This document shows, piece after piece, positions 7,903-16,050 of a stretch of DNA of 64,000 bases. The notes below the pieces were generated by a model that was not told the DNA's origin, did no database searches, and was given only the letters and a program-made list of their open reading frames with translations. The position numbers were made by a program, and so were the translations under genes. Numbering within the stretch: the first letter of the stretch is position 1; every line of letters starts with the position of its first letter. The DNA is from JAPPHA01 sp963664045. GTDB lineage: Bacteria > Pseudomonadota > Alphaproteobacteria > Rhodobacterales > Rhodobacteraceae. The DNA lies in contig CAXXGT010000007.1 of NCBI GenBank assembly GCA_963664045.2, positions 321,576 through 385,575 on the forward strand. Direction: 5' to 3'.

Positions 7903-8700
7903 TCAGAGAATGCTCCGGATCGGGTCACTCGGCGACGGGTCGTAACCGATGATGTCGTCGAAGAGTTCGGCGACCTTGCCTTCGGCAACCATTTCGGCCC
8001 TTGTGGCGTTGATGGCACGGACCAGGTTCGGCTTGCCCATCTTGACTGCCCATCCGAGTTGTGCCGGATCGATCAATCCCGGAAGCGATCGCAGCGGCAG
8101 TTTCGACTTGGTGATCGCGTAGTTCGCCGCAATGCTCTCCAGAATGACTGCTTCGATATTGCCGTTGACCAGGTCCTGCATGCCGTCGACGTCAGCCTTG
8201 TACGCCTTCAGATTGCCGCCGAGCTGTTCGACGATGGGAATGAATGTCGAGGCGGCGATGGCGCCAATGTCCTTTCCCTGAAGTTCGTCCGGTGAGGCAT
8301 AGGCGGAGTCCTTGCGAACGACGACGCGGGCGCCAGTCTCGATCCATCCGTCGCAGAACGTAACCGCCTTCTGCCGTTCCGCGGTTATGCCCATGGCATT
8401 GCCGACGATGTCGAAATGGCCGGCCTGGAGACCAACGAGCATCGAATCCCATTTCACGATAACCGGCTCGTATTCGAGCTCGAGGCGATTGCAGATCTCG
8501 CCCATGATCCTCATTTCCAGACCGTCCAGTTCTCCGTCCGGTTTTCGCATGCTGAATGGCGGATAGGTGCCTTCGGTTGCGGACGTCAGTACGCCGGGGT
8601 TGAGCAGTTCCAGGTCCGATGCAGCCCAGCCGGCGATCGGGCCGGCAGCTGTCGCAGCGATGGCAGCACTTGCCGTTCCCAGGAATTCTCGTCTTCTCAT
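7903..8700 (-). CDS. Amino-acid ABC transporter substrate-binding protein (family 3)
   Basis: A 265-residue periplasmic binding protein. The N-terminus MRRREFLGTASAAIAATAAG is a Tat-like signal (RRREF). The mature protein shows family-3 blocks: VLTSATEGTYPPFSMRKPDGELDG, LEYEPVIVKWDSMLVGLQAGHFDIVGNAMGITAER and DLVNGNIEAVILESIAANY. ATG 8700 is chosen because AGGAGA precedes it; a start 36 bp upstream is less likely. It is the last gene of the complement-strand operon with a permease (8756) and an ATPase (9445), an unusual order because binding-protein genes are usually first. The ligand is probably a polar or cationic amino acid, but this is unproven. Confidence 0.88.
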   Translation of the reverse strand: MRRREFLGTASAAIAATAAGPIAGWAASDLELLNPGVLTSATEGTYPPFSMRKPDGELDGLEMRIMGEICNRLELEYEPVIVKWDSMLVGLQAGHFDIVGNAMGITAERQKAVTFCDGWIETGARVVVRKDSAYASPDELQGKDIGAIAASTFIPIVEQLGGNLKAYKADVDGMQDLVNGNIEAVILESIAANYAITKSKLPLRSLPGLIDPAQLGWAVKMGKPNLVRAINATRAEMVAEGKVAELFDDIIGYDPSPSDPIRSIL

Positions 8701-8755
8701 GGTCGTCTCCTTTGCTAGTTCTTGGGTTTCACGCATCGCGTTTCGTGGCCGATCA

Positions 8756-9427
8756 TCAGATTTTCAGGGAGTACTTCCGTTCGTACCATGCCGCGAACTG
8801 GCTAAGAATCGTGTTCATGACCAGGTAGATGATGGCCGCGGCGATCAGAAAATCGAACGGCCGGAACGTCTCCGCCAGGGCGAGCTGGGCAAACATGGTG
8901 ACCTCGATGATCGTGATCGTCGACAGGAGCGAAGTGTTCTTCAGCGTGTTTATCGCCTCGTTCGTCATGGCAGGCACCACGATCCGGATCACCTGGGGAA
9001 GGATGATGTGACGCAGCATCAGTGACGGACTCATGCCCAGTGCCAGCGCCGACTCGGTCTGACCGCGCGGGATGGCGAGGAATCCCGATCGGAATACCTC
9101 GGCAACATAGGCGCCGCTGCTGATCGCCAACGCCACGACACCGGCGACGAACGGGGACAGACGGAATCCCGAAACATGGGGGATCCCGAAGTAGATGATG
9201 AATATCTGAATGAGACTCGGCGTCCCCCGCACGAACCAGATGTAGAATTCTGCCGGCCAGCGGAAACACCGGTTGTGAGAAGATTTTCCGAGTGTGGTGG
9301 CGAGCCCGATTATCCAGCTGATGACGATCGCGAGAAACGAGATCTCCAGTGCGATCACGGCTGCATGAAAGAACCCGACTGTGTAGGGTGCGAACCAGTA
9401 GACGTAGTCAATGATACTGCTTGCCAC
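8756..9427 (-). CDS. Amino-acid ABC transporter permease (HisM/GlnP type)
   Basis: A 223-residue inner-membrane permease of the polar-amino-acid class. Motifs are WFVRGTPSLIQIFIIYFGIP (the RGTP signature before the first conserved loop), SSGAYVAEVFRSGFLAIPRGQTESALALGMS (the EAA loop that contacts the ATPase) and VVPAMTNEAINTLKNTSLLSTI. It has about five membrane segments. It lies 55 bp upstream of the binding-protein gene and 17 bp after the ATPase gene. Confidence 0.9.
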   Translation of the reverse strand: MASSIIDYVYWFAPYTVGFFHAAVIALEISFLAIVISWIIGLATTLGKSSHNRCFRWPAEFYIWFVRGTPSLIQIFIIYFGIPHVSGFRLSPFVAGVVALAISSGAYVAEVFRSGFLAIPRGQTESALALGMSPSLMLRHIILPQVIRIVVPAMTNEAINTLKNTSLLSTITIIEVTMFAQLALAETFRPFDFLIAAAIIYLVMNTILSQFAAWYERKYSLKI

Positions 9428-9444
9428 TCTCGGAGCCCTTTCGC

Positions 9445-10242
9445 CTAATGGTGGTGCAGGACACGGTTCAGGAACTGCCGCGTGTGGGGGTTTCCCGGGG
9501 TGCCGAGAACGTCGGGCGATGGCCCGATCTCCTCGATTCGACCGTTGTACAGGAAGGCCGTTCGGTGGCTCACGTGCCGGGCAAAGCCCATCTCGTGCGT
9601 GACCACGATCATCGTCATGCCACTCTTCGCGAGTTCGCCCATGATGTCGAGGACCTCACCGACCAGTTCCGGATCAAGCGCCGAGGTGACCTCGTCGAAA
9701 AGCATGAGTTTCGGTTTCATGGCCAGGGCACGGGCGATGGCAACCCGTTGTTGCTGGCCACCCGACAATTGGCGCGGATATGAGTCGCGTTTTTCGGGAA
9801 GCCCGATCATTTCCAGCAATTCGGACGCGTGTTCGCGCGCGCGAGCCGGTTTGATTCTCCGGACGCGGATCGGCGCCTCGGTGATGTTCTCGAGAACGGT
9901 CTTGTGGGGCCACAGGTTGAAATCCTGGAAAACCATGCCGACCGAGGCCCGGAACCGGGCCAGTTCCCGGGCGGTTCGCCAGGCGGAGCCCGTGAAACTG
10001 TAACGGATCTGTTCTCCGTCCAGCACGAGCGTTCCACTGTCGGGCACCTCGAGGAGGTTGATGCAACGGAGAAGCGTGCTCTTCCCCGACCCGCTCGGAC
10101 CGATGAGTGCCAGGACTTCGCCTTGACCGACCGAAAGACTGATGTCGTCAAGCACGACAGTCTCCCCGAAAGACTTGCGGAGGTGGGTCAGGCTAATCAG
10201 TTTCGTGACTTCGCCCTGTGCGTCCAATACAGCGGCATCCAT
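9445..10242 (-). CDS. Amino-acid ABC transporter ATP-binding protein (GlnQ type)
   Basis: A 265-residue ATPase with Walker A GPSGSGKST, Q-loop VFQDFNLWPHKTVLENI, signature LSGGQQQRVAIARAL, Walker B LMLFDEVTSALDPELV and H-loop VVTHEMGFARHV, all typical of polar-amino-acid importers. It heads the three-gene complement-strand operon ATPase-permease-binding protein. Only one permease gene is present, so the transporter may be a permease homodimer. Confidence 0.92.
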   Translation of the reverse strand: MDAAVLDAQGEVTKLISLTHLRKSFGETVVLDDISLSVGQGEVLALIGPSGSGKSTLLRCINLLEVPDSGTLVLDGEQIRYSFTGSAWRTARELARFRASVGMVFQDFNLWPHKTVLENITEAPIRVRRIKPARAREHASELLEMIGLPEKRDSYPRQLSGGQQQRVAIARALAMKPKLMLFDEVTSALDPELVGEVLDIMGELAKSGMTMIVVTHEMGFARHVSHRTAFLYNGRIEEIGPSPDVLGTPGNPHTRQFLNRVLHHH

Positions 10243-10524
10243 GCGAAATCCTCAGTATGCGGTGTGATAGTAGTTCTCTGTTGCGTCCGAAGTTGTGGCA
10301 AAGCGACAACGATTTACACAAATCGTTCATGTCGTTCGCGGGATGGCGGGAGGCTGGATTGCCCGGCCGGGACAGAAGGCAAGCCCGGCCCGGCAAGGTC
10401 ACCATCGTGACCCGTGGTCGGTCATGGAACGAACGTCCCGACACGACCCCCGCCAAATGGAAACAACGCGGCGAGACCGGATGATTTCGACGACAAGGGC
10501 TTCATGCATGACCGGAGTCGAACC
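10243..10524. other. Intergenic region upstream of amino-acid ABC operon
   Basis: No convincing gene. It must hold the promoter of the complement-strand operon; GTTGTGGCAAAGCGACAACG at about 10292-10311 is a short inverted repeat (GTTGT/ACAAC). It ends exactly at the IS66-type terminus at 10525. Confidence 0.4.
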
Positions 10525-10707
10525 GTAAGCGGGTAAACTGCGACGTCCGTTGATTTTGCCCGGTTTCGGGTATCGTTTGGCTGCTGTGCCCGATGCTGCG
10601 GCCCTGGCATTCCCCGATTTTCCGCTGCCGTGCCGATTTTCCGTTTGACATGATAGGGCGCCGGGCCTATTTCCGGTGCGGTAAAACGAATCATCGGGGG
10701 ATCGGCC

Positions 10708-11373
10708 ATGGGCGCATGGTTCGGATCGAAGGCGACATCGGGGCTGTGCCAGCCGCTCATTGCGGCCATGCCTCCTCATTCTGTGTATATCGAATCATTT
10801 CTGGGGGGCGGTGCGATCATGAAGCGCAAGCCGCCTGCGCTGCGCAACATCGGCATCGACCGCAACTGGCGTGCGATCGCGCGTTTCAGCTGTGATTATC
10901 CGGTCGAGCTTCACCACGGCTGCGCACTCGCGTTCCTGTCCGGCTTCGACTTCCAGGGCGACGAGCTGGTCTACGCTGATCCGCCCTACGTGCAGTCGGT
11001 GCGGCGCTCGCAGCGCCGCTACCGTTACGACTACGACGACGGCGACCATGTGGAGCTGATCCGCCTTCTGCGTTCACTGCCGGCCCGGGTGATGATCTCC
11101 GGTTATCCGAGCCGGCTCTACGACGAACACCTTTCCGACTGGCGCTCGATCGCGCTTCAGGTCAACAACCAGTCCTGCGTGGTCACCGAGAAGCTGTGGT
11201 TCAACTTCGAACCGGACCGGGTCCACTGGGCGCGCTTCGCCGGGCGCAACTTCACCCATCGCCAGACGGTGAAGCGCAAGGCGGCGAGTTGGGGGCGGCG
11301 CTACGCGGCGATGCCCCGGGGCGAGCGCCTGGCGGTCCTGGCGGCGATCATGGCTGTGGAGGCGGAGGAATGA
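10708..11373 (+). CDS. D12-class DNA N6-adenine methyltransferase (Dam-like, compact)
   Basis: A 221-residue protein that would methylate adenine in DNA using S-adenosylmethionine. Visible motifs are FGSK near residue 5, FLGGGAI (motif I, AdoMet binding, about residues 31-37) and YADPPYVQS (motif IV, catalytic DPPY, about residues 91-99). The stretch between motifs I and IV is only about 55 residues, much shorter than the target-recognition region of typical Dam proteins of about 270 residues, so specificity may be unusual. The gene follows an IS66-type end, and its first residues recur as a truncated copy at 60653. It overlaps the next small reading frame by ATGA. No partner restriction enzyme is present. 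Confidence 0.8.
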   Translation: MGAWFGSKATSGLCQPLIAAMPPHSVYIESFLGGGAIMKRKPPALRNIGIDRNWRAIARFSCDYPVELHHGCALAFLSGFDFQGDELVYADPPYVQSVRRSQRRYRYDYDDGDHVELIRLLRSLPARVMISGYPSRLYDEHLSDWRSIALQVNNQSCVVTEKLWFNFEPDRVHWARFAGRNFTHRQTVKRKAASWGRRYAAMPRGERLAVLAAIMAVEAEE

Positions 11374-11512
11374 GCGGGATCGACCCTCACGACCCGGAGG
11401 TGGTTCGCCGGCGGCTCGACGGGCTCCGCTCGGAGTTCGCGGGGCTGGGCTCGGGCGGTGGTCTTCTACGGGGTGCCGCGGCCCTGTTCAGGGAGTTGTT
11501 CGGGCACGGGGT
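11370..11512 (+). pseudogene. Small unknown gene, 3' end replaced by IS5 fragment
   Basis: It starts MSGIDPHDPEVVRRRLDGLR, with ATGA overlap to the methylase stop, which suggests translational coupling. About 48 residues remain before the frame runs into an IS5-type transposase C-terminus. No family recognised. Confidence 0.4.
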
Positions 11513-11798
11513 TGAGATCATAATCCCGCCTCCGAAGAACGCAGTTCATGGCACGCATGCGCAGCGCAATCACCACATCGATGTCATCACCGAACATGGC
11601 AGAATGAGTTGGCAAAGTGAGACGGGATACAATCAGCGATCACAGGTTGAAGCCCAGATCGGCAGATGGAAACAAGTTATCGGCGATCGCCTGCAAGCGG
11701 GTGACTTCGACAATCAAATAGCTGAAGCGCAAATCGCATCAAAGGCGCTCAACCGCATGACATCTCTCGGTCGTGCGGCGTATGAGCGCGTCTTCTAA
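11513..11798 (+). pseudogene. IS5-family transposase, C-terminal fragment
   Basis: Residues from IIIPPPKNAVHG through SQVEAQIGRWKQVIGDRL to KALNRMTSLGRAAYERVF match the C-terminal third of IS5/ISL2-type transposases, including the conserved E (VEAQIGR) of the DDE triad. The N-terminal part is absent and the fragment is joined in frame to the small gene at 11370. Confidence 0.65.
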
Positions 11799-11837
11799 AG
11801 TGATGGGGTATGGGGCAAATTCGCCTCATTTCTGATC

Positions 11838-12027
11838 CATGCAACACAGTCGGGCCAAACCTGTTCCACCAAAACCGGATCGTTTCATGGCTGACGTCGA
11901 TGCCACGTTCGTGCAAAAGGTCCTCCACGTTTCGTAGTGAAAGCGGAAACCGAACATACATCATCACCGCCAGGCGGATAATCTCTGGGCTCGTTTTGAA
12001 GTATTTGAAAGGGTCACGTTTTGTCAT
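11838..12027 (-). pseudogene. IS6-family transposase, N-terminal fragment
   Basis: The complement encodes MTKRDPFKYFKTSPEIIRLA...YVRFPLSLRNVEDLLHERGIDVSHETIRFW, the typical IS6/IS26-like N-terminus with its helix-turn-helix. After FGPTVLH similarity stops, so the DDE domain is missing. Confidence 0.75.
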
Positions 12028-12197
12028 GTGGGCCGGGTAGGGTGCGCGTTATCTCGCCTCAACCTGATTTAATCTGACATGACCCTGACAAGGCCCAACT
12101 ATCGCTCACACGGCACTAAAGCGCGACAGGTCCATCTTGACTTTTCCATCTTTTGCGAAAAAGTGGGCAAATTCGAAAGTCATAAGCGGCACATCGG

Positions 12198-13226
12198 ATG
12201 AAACTTAGTACTCGGGAATTCTACAATCTCGCCGCTGAGACCATTCAGGGAGTCGGCCACGACTTCTTCTATGAAAAATTGGCCGAGCTTTCCGCCGGTG
12301 TAATAGGATGTGAACGCTGGCTTGTCGTTCGGTATGCTCGCTTTTCCATACCCGAAATTGTCGTCAATCAATCGATGGACGAAAGTGCGGTAAAATTTTA
12401 CTTTGACGGACTGTACAAATTGGACCCATGGACCCGACTTATACATTCTGGGACGAAAACGGGTGTGTTAACACTCAGCGGGTTGCACTCAACTGATATT
12501 GAAAACAGCTATTATGACGAGATTTATCGGACTGCCAAGATCTACGATGAACTTGCTATGCTGATTGATGTTCCCGGGCAAGTTTGTATCGCTGTTTGCC
12601 TAGACCTGGCCAGAGGGCGATTTTCCGAAAAAGAAGTTGAAAAAATGAAACTTTTTTATCCAATGATTATTGCCATCCACCAATCCCATTTGAATCTTTC
12701 ATTTGCTCAAAATGCCGCCAATTTAGGCTTGACGAAGGACACTAAGGAACGGGCTGTCACGGTATTGGATCGGAATAACCAGAAAGTGTATTCAAACAAC
12801 GCTTGGCGGGGTGTCGAAGCGGAACTTCATATATCACTGGAGAGCCTGATCGGGCGCGAACAGGAAAATGGTATTATTTCACTAAATAACAACAGAGTTC
12901 TTCATTGGGAAAAATTGGGTTCTCAATTTGCAATTGCTCCTTGTGGGACGATCTGTGTTATTGAGACGGAAGCGTTGATTTCCAAAACAAGAGGATTCGA
13001 AGAGACACTACAAAAGTTTTCTAAAGTTCATAATATGACAGAACGTGAAAGCAGCATCGTAGAACTGGTTGTTAGAGGATTCCCGAATTCGGGAATCGCC
13101 AAAAAAATTGGTATTTCGCCTGGCACGGTTCGAAATCATCGGCACCGGATGTACAATAAGTTGGATATCACTTCGGAACGAGAGCTATTTCTCATCTTTA
13201 TTGATTTGCTTCTTGGTAGAGATTAA
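12198..13226 (+). CDS. LuxR-family transcriptional regulator
   Basis: A 342-residue regulator. The last 65 residues form a LuxR helix-turn-helix: MTERESSIVELVVRGFPNSGIAKKIGISPGTVRNHRHRMYNKLDI. The first 270 residues resemble no sensor domain I can name with confidence; they could be PAS/GAF- or autoinducer-binding-like. Base composition is clearly AT-richer than the neighbours, and the gene sits between an IS6 fragment and an IS5/IscB composite, so recent acquisition is likely. No synthase for an autoinducer is in the window. Confidence 0.82.
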   Translation: MKLSTREFYNLAAETIQGVGHDFFYEKLAELSAGVIGCERWLVVRYARFSIPEIVVNQSMDESAVKFYFDGLYKLDPWTRLIHSGTKTGVLTLSGLHSTDIENSYYDEIYRTAKIYDELAMLIDVPGQVCIAVCLDLARGRFSEKEVEKMKLFYPMIIAIHQSHLNLSFAQNAANLGLTKDTKERAVTVLDRNNQKVYSNNAWRGVEAELHISLESLIGREQENGIISLNNNRVLHWEKLGSQFAIAPCGTICVIETEALISKTRGFEETLQKFSKVHNMTERESSIVELVVRGFPNSGIAKKIGISPGTVRNHRHRMYNKLDITSERELFLIFIDLLLGRD

Positions 13227-13608
13227 GAAAATTGTAGTTTCCAAGGCCGTGTCGCAATGATTAAGTTCATGAGAAAATTAATGAAACGATGTGGCCAACC
13301 GCAAGTTAGCGTGACCTACTAGATGCGCTCCTATGGTGCGGTGATGAAACTCTTCGGCAACTCTCCGAAACAGGAAACGGGTCGCTAGCTGAATAACTGA
13401 ACTGAGAATTCTCACTTGCCGTTTCGACGACGTGAACGTGCGATGCTTCGATTCCGACAGATGCGAAGTTTTCAGAAACTTGTTGCTGCTCACTTTTCCG
13501 TTTCAAGCCGCTTCAATAAGGACCGAAGCCTGTCCAAACGAAACCGTACCGCTGCTCCTGCCAAGTGGCGCGGGATTCTAGCGATTTAAGAGCCAGTCCC
13601 ACTGGCCT
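13227..13608. other. Intergenic region, no gene seen
   Basis: AT-rich near the LuxR end, then mixed composition up to the IS5 terminus at about 13609. Short frames on both strands show no recognisable protein. Confidence 0.5.
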
Positions 13609-13679
13609 GGGTTCAGGACTCAAAAATCGTCTTGAGGTTGGTCGACCAGCGTGATTCACGGACCCAAACGAATGGGGGC

Positions 13680-13766
13680 ATGATGAGTAATCTTTACTGG
13701 CTGACCGAAGATCAGATGTTGCGGCTTCGGCCTTACTTTCCAGCGAGCCGAGGTATGCCCCGCGCC
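13680..13766 (+). pseudogene. IS5-family transposase, 5' fragment
   Basis: MMSNLYWLTEDQMLRLRPYF matches the N-terminus of the copy at 23287 (MSNLFWLTGEQMARLQPYF). It is cut after SRGMPRA by the IscB element. Confidence 0.75.
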
Positions 13767-14060
13767 GGTCAGCGACCCCTCCCTGCAGGGAGGGGCTTGA
13801 AGGGCGAAAGCCCTGAAAGCCCATGTTGACCAGCACGAGAAAGGAGACTTCCATCCGATCTACCTTGCATCATGCGTTCAAGACCCACCCTGGCGTGCTT
13901 CCTCAGCGCCAGGCCCTGGAAGGTTCGTCAGCAGACACGCCGGGTCAGGCACGAAACGGGACGAATCCAAACGCGGATGTGCAAGATGTGCGAGAGGAGC
14001 CCGGCCATGGCCGGCGTCACGGGAGAAGCTCCGGCGACTCCCAGTGCGGCGTAAGCCGCG
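13751..14060 (+). ncRNA. Predicted omega-RNA of IscB copy 2, with 16-nt guide
   Basis: Guide: 13751-13766, host (IS5 transposase) sequence just outside the element end. Scaffold from 13767: GGTCAGC (13767-13773) pairs with GTTGACC (13825-13831), with one G.U pair where copy 1 has G-C. This encloses a perfect palindrome CCCCTCCCTGCAGGGAGGGG (13776-13795) and a GGGC-GAAA-GCCC hairpin. Downstream are a CCGGCCATGGCCGG palindrome (14001-14014), a GGGAG/CTCCC hairpin (14021-14042) and a GCGGC-GTAA-GCCGC hairpin (14047-14060) that overlaps the N-terminal coding region of iscB. This architecture, a structured RNA immediately 5' of iscB with the guide at its 5' end, is that of known omega-RNAs. Confidence 0.7.
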
Positions 14061-15418
14061 TTTTCGTTCTCGACCGTCGGGGCGACCCGCTGATGCCGTG
14101 TCATCCTGCGCGGGCGAGGATTTTTCTGAAAAAGGGGCGCGCCGTCGTGGTCCGCCTCTATCCGTTCACCATCAGGCTCCGGGACAGGACCGGAGGAGAG
14201 ACGCAGCCCCTGGATCTCAAGATCGATCCGGGATCGAGGAGGACCGGCCTGGCGCTGGTGAAAGACGACGGCGAGGTCCTGTCCCTTGCCGAGATCGAGC
14301 ACAGGGGCGCGCGGATCCGGAAGTCGATGCAGCAACGGGCGAATTGCCGGAGACGCCGGCGCTCGGCGAACCTGCGCTATCGGAAGAAGCGGTTCCTGAA
14401 CCGGCGCCCGGGACGCAGGCTCGCGCCGTCGCTGCAGTCGCGGGTGGACAACGTGCTGTCCTGGACCGAACGTTTCGGGAGGCTCGCGCCCGTGACCGGG
14501 ATCCGGTGCGAGACGGTGCGCTTCGACATGCAGGCGCTGGAGAGCCCTGACATCGAGGGCGTGGAGTCCCAGCAGGGCACCCTCGCCGGCGACGAGGTCC
14601 GGGAGTATCTCCTGGAGAAATGGGACCGCAGATGCGCGTATTGCGACGCAACGGAGACACCGCTCCAGGTTGATCACATTCGCCCGAAGGCCCGGGGCGG
14701 GTCCGACCGGGTCTCCAACCTGACGCTGGCCTGTCCGTCCTGCAACCTGGTCAAGGGTGCGGGGCCGGTGGAGGGCTTCCTGTCCGGGCAACCCGAACGG
14801 CTGCGGCGGGTTCTCGCGGACGCCAGGGCACCGCTTCATGACGCCGCCGCGGTCAACGCCACCCGTCGCGTCCTGTTCGAAGGGCTGCGATGCACGGGCC
14901 TGCCCGTTTCCGGCTCCTCGGGCGGGCGGACGAAGTACAACCGGACGCGGCTGGGGATCCCGAAGACGCATGCCCTTGACGCGGCCTGCGTGGGGGAGAC
15001 GCCCGCGCTGAAGGGCTGGGATCAGCCCGTGCTCGGTATCAAGGCCACGGGCCGGGGATCACATGCGCGCACGCGCGTGAACCGGTTCGGGTTTCCCGTC
15101 GGCTACCTGGTGGCGAAGAAATCCGTCAAGGGCTTCAGGACGGGTGACATCGTGCGCGCGACCGTGCCCACGGGGAAGCGGCAGGGCGTCCATGTGGGGC
15201 GCGTCGCGGTGCGGGCCTCCGGATCCTTCAACGTCCAGACCGCCGGCGGCACCGTCCAGGGCGTCTCGCACAGGCATTGCCGTATCGTCCAGCGAGGCGA
15301 CGGTTACGGCTACGCCCTCGACACGTTCCGGAAGAAGGAGAAGGTGCCGATGCATGGAACACGCGACATCGCATTCCTCCCCGCCCCGAAGGACGGGGTT
15401 TCCTGCGAGTTGGACAGA
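13767..15418 (+). mobile_element. IscB/omega-RNA element, copy 2 (complete, no TnpA)
   Basis: The left border is fixed by loss of identity with copy 1. The right border is placed between the hairpin CCCCGCCCCGAAGGACGGGG (15379-15398, one mismatch) and resumption of IS5 sequence at about 15419. The hairpins near both ends resemble IS200/IS605-type subterminal hairpins recognised by Y1 transposases. Only iscB and its RNA are carried, so mobility would need a TnpA in trans. Confidence 0.75.
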
Positions 15419-15421
15419 TGA
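13988..15421 (+). CDS. iscB: IscB RNA-guided nuclease
   Basis: A nuclease of about 477 residues, guided by the adjacent omega-RNA to cut double-stranded DNA; family length is about 400-500. Motifs with numbering from the chosen GTG: PLMP at 34-37; RuvC-I Asp in KIDPGS at 80; arginine-rich bridge helix at about 106-140; RuvC-II Glu in IRCET at 175; HNH at about 216-255 with CAYC, VDHIRP (D229, H230) and CPSC; RuvC-III KTHALDAAC with H328 and D331; and a C-terminal domain of about 130 residues. All catalytic residues are present. The start is uncertain: the frame is open through the RNA, there is no ATG near PLMP, and GTG codons at 13979 and 13988 are the nearest in-frame candidates. The stop falls at the element's 3' border. 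Confidence 0.88.
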   Translation: MREEPGHGRRHGRSSGDSQCGVSRVFVLDRRGDPLMPCHPARARIFLKKGRAVVVRLYPFTIRLRDRTGGETQPLDLKIDPGSRRTGLALVKDDGEVLSLAEIEHRGARIRKSMQQRANCRRRRRSANLRYRKKRFLNRRPGRRLAPSLQSRVDNVLSWTERFGRLAPVTGIRCETVRFDMQALESPDIEGVESQQGTLAGDEVREYLLEKWDRRCAYCDATETPLQVDHIRPKARGGSDRVSNLTLACPSCNLVKGAGPVEGFLSGQPERLRRVLADARAPLHDAAAVNATRRVLFEGLRCTGLPVSGSSGGRTKYNRTRLGIPKTHALDAACVGETPALKGWDQPVLGIKATGRGSHARTRVNRFGFPVGYLVAKKSVKGFRTGDIVRATVPTGKRQGVHVGRVAVRASGSFNVQTAGGTVQGVSHRHCRIVQRGDGYGYALDTFRKKEKVPMHGTRDIAFLPAPKDGVSCELDR

Positions 15422-15947
15422 CAGGATTGTCGGCGGAGGCCCCCGACAATAAGACAATCTCGATAGACGCGACCTATCTCAAAGCGCACCGTACGGCCTC
15501 AAGTCCGGGGTTAAAAAAAGGGGGCGTGGTCGCCTGATTGGCCAAACCAAGGGTGGCATGAATACAAAATTGCATGCTGTTACCGACACCAACGGCCGCC
15601 CGGTCCGTTTCTTCATCACTGCCGGTCAGGTGAGCGACTACACAGGTGCAGCAGCATTGCTGAATAACTTGCCAGATGCTGTATGGATTCTCGCTGACCG
15701 AGGTTATGATGCGGATTGGTTCCGAGAAGCCTTAATAGACAGGGGAACGAAGCCCTGCATCCCTGAGCGCAAGTCACGCAGCAAGACCGTTCGATACGAC
15801 AAACGTCGTTACAAACGGCGCAACCGGATCGAGAGGATGTTTGGTAAATTGAAAGATTGGCGGCGCGTGGCGACCCGCTATGACCGATGCCCAAAGGTGT
15901 TCCTGTCAGCCATCGCCCTCGCAGCAACCGTCATATTCTGGTTATGA
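15419..15947 (+). pseudogene. IS5-family transposase, 3' part (two frames)
   Basis: The first segment (to 15537) reads GLSAEAPDNKTISIDATYLKAH and ends after a slippery A/G run (ttaaaaaaaggggg). The second frame continues as MNTKLHAVTDTNGRPVRFFI... to the C-terminus SAIALAATVIFWL at 15947, including YDKRRYKRRNRIERMFGKLK with the last catalytic E. The A-rich run followed by G's is a typical frameshift site joining orfA and orfB in this IS group. The 5' half is separated by the IscB element, so it is inactive. Confidence 0.8.
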
Positions 15948-16050
15948 GTCCTGAACCTAGTGGAGACTGGTTCGAATTCGTCTGACAGCACGCATCCTTC
16001 CATTCAGGAGAAAACAATGCAGCATCAAATCCTGAGACCAAACAAGGTGT

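Larger units (their letters stand above)
10525..11512 (+). mobile_element. Fragment of IS66-type element carrying a DNA methylase gene
   Basis: The left end GTAAGCGGGTAAACTGCGAC matches the termini at 57614, 60467 and 62798 (GTAAGC...), which begin recognisable IS66-family elements. From 10525 to about 10775 the sequence is also similar to 60467-60727, covering a roughly 183-bp leader plus the start of the methylase gene. No IS66 transposase gene is left here. The right end is lost at a junction with an IS5-type transposase fragment near 11513. Confidence 0.6.
13609..15958 (+). mobile_element. IS5-family (IS427-like) element interrupted by an IscB element
   Basis: Terminal inverted repeats are visible: GGTTCAGGACTCA at the left and its complement (TGAGTCCTGAACC) ending at about 15958. 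The 5' part of the transposase (13680-13766) and the 3' part (15419-15947) flank the IscB element. Alignment to the related copy at 23287 shows that about 50 codons of transposase between the two parts are missing, so a target deletion of about 150 bp accompanied or followed the insertion. Confidence 0.75.

Noticed and set aside
13823..13987. Upstream extension of the iscB frame (MLTSTRKETS...)
   Set aside because: It translates the structured omega-RNA leader and adds no known IscB sequence; PLMP normally lies close to the N-terminus.
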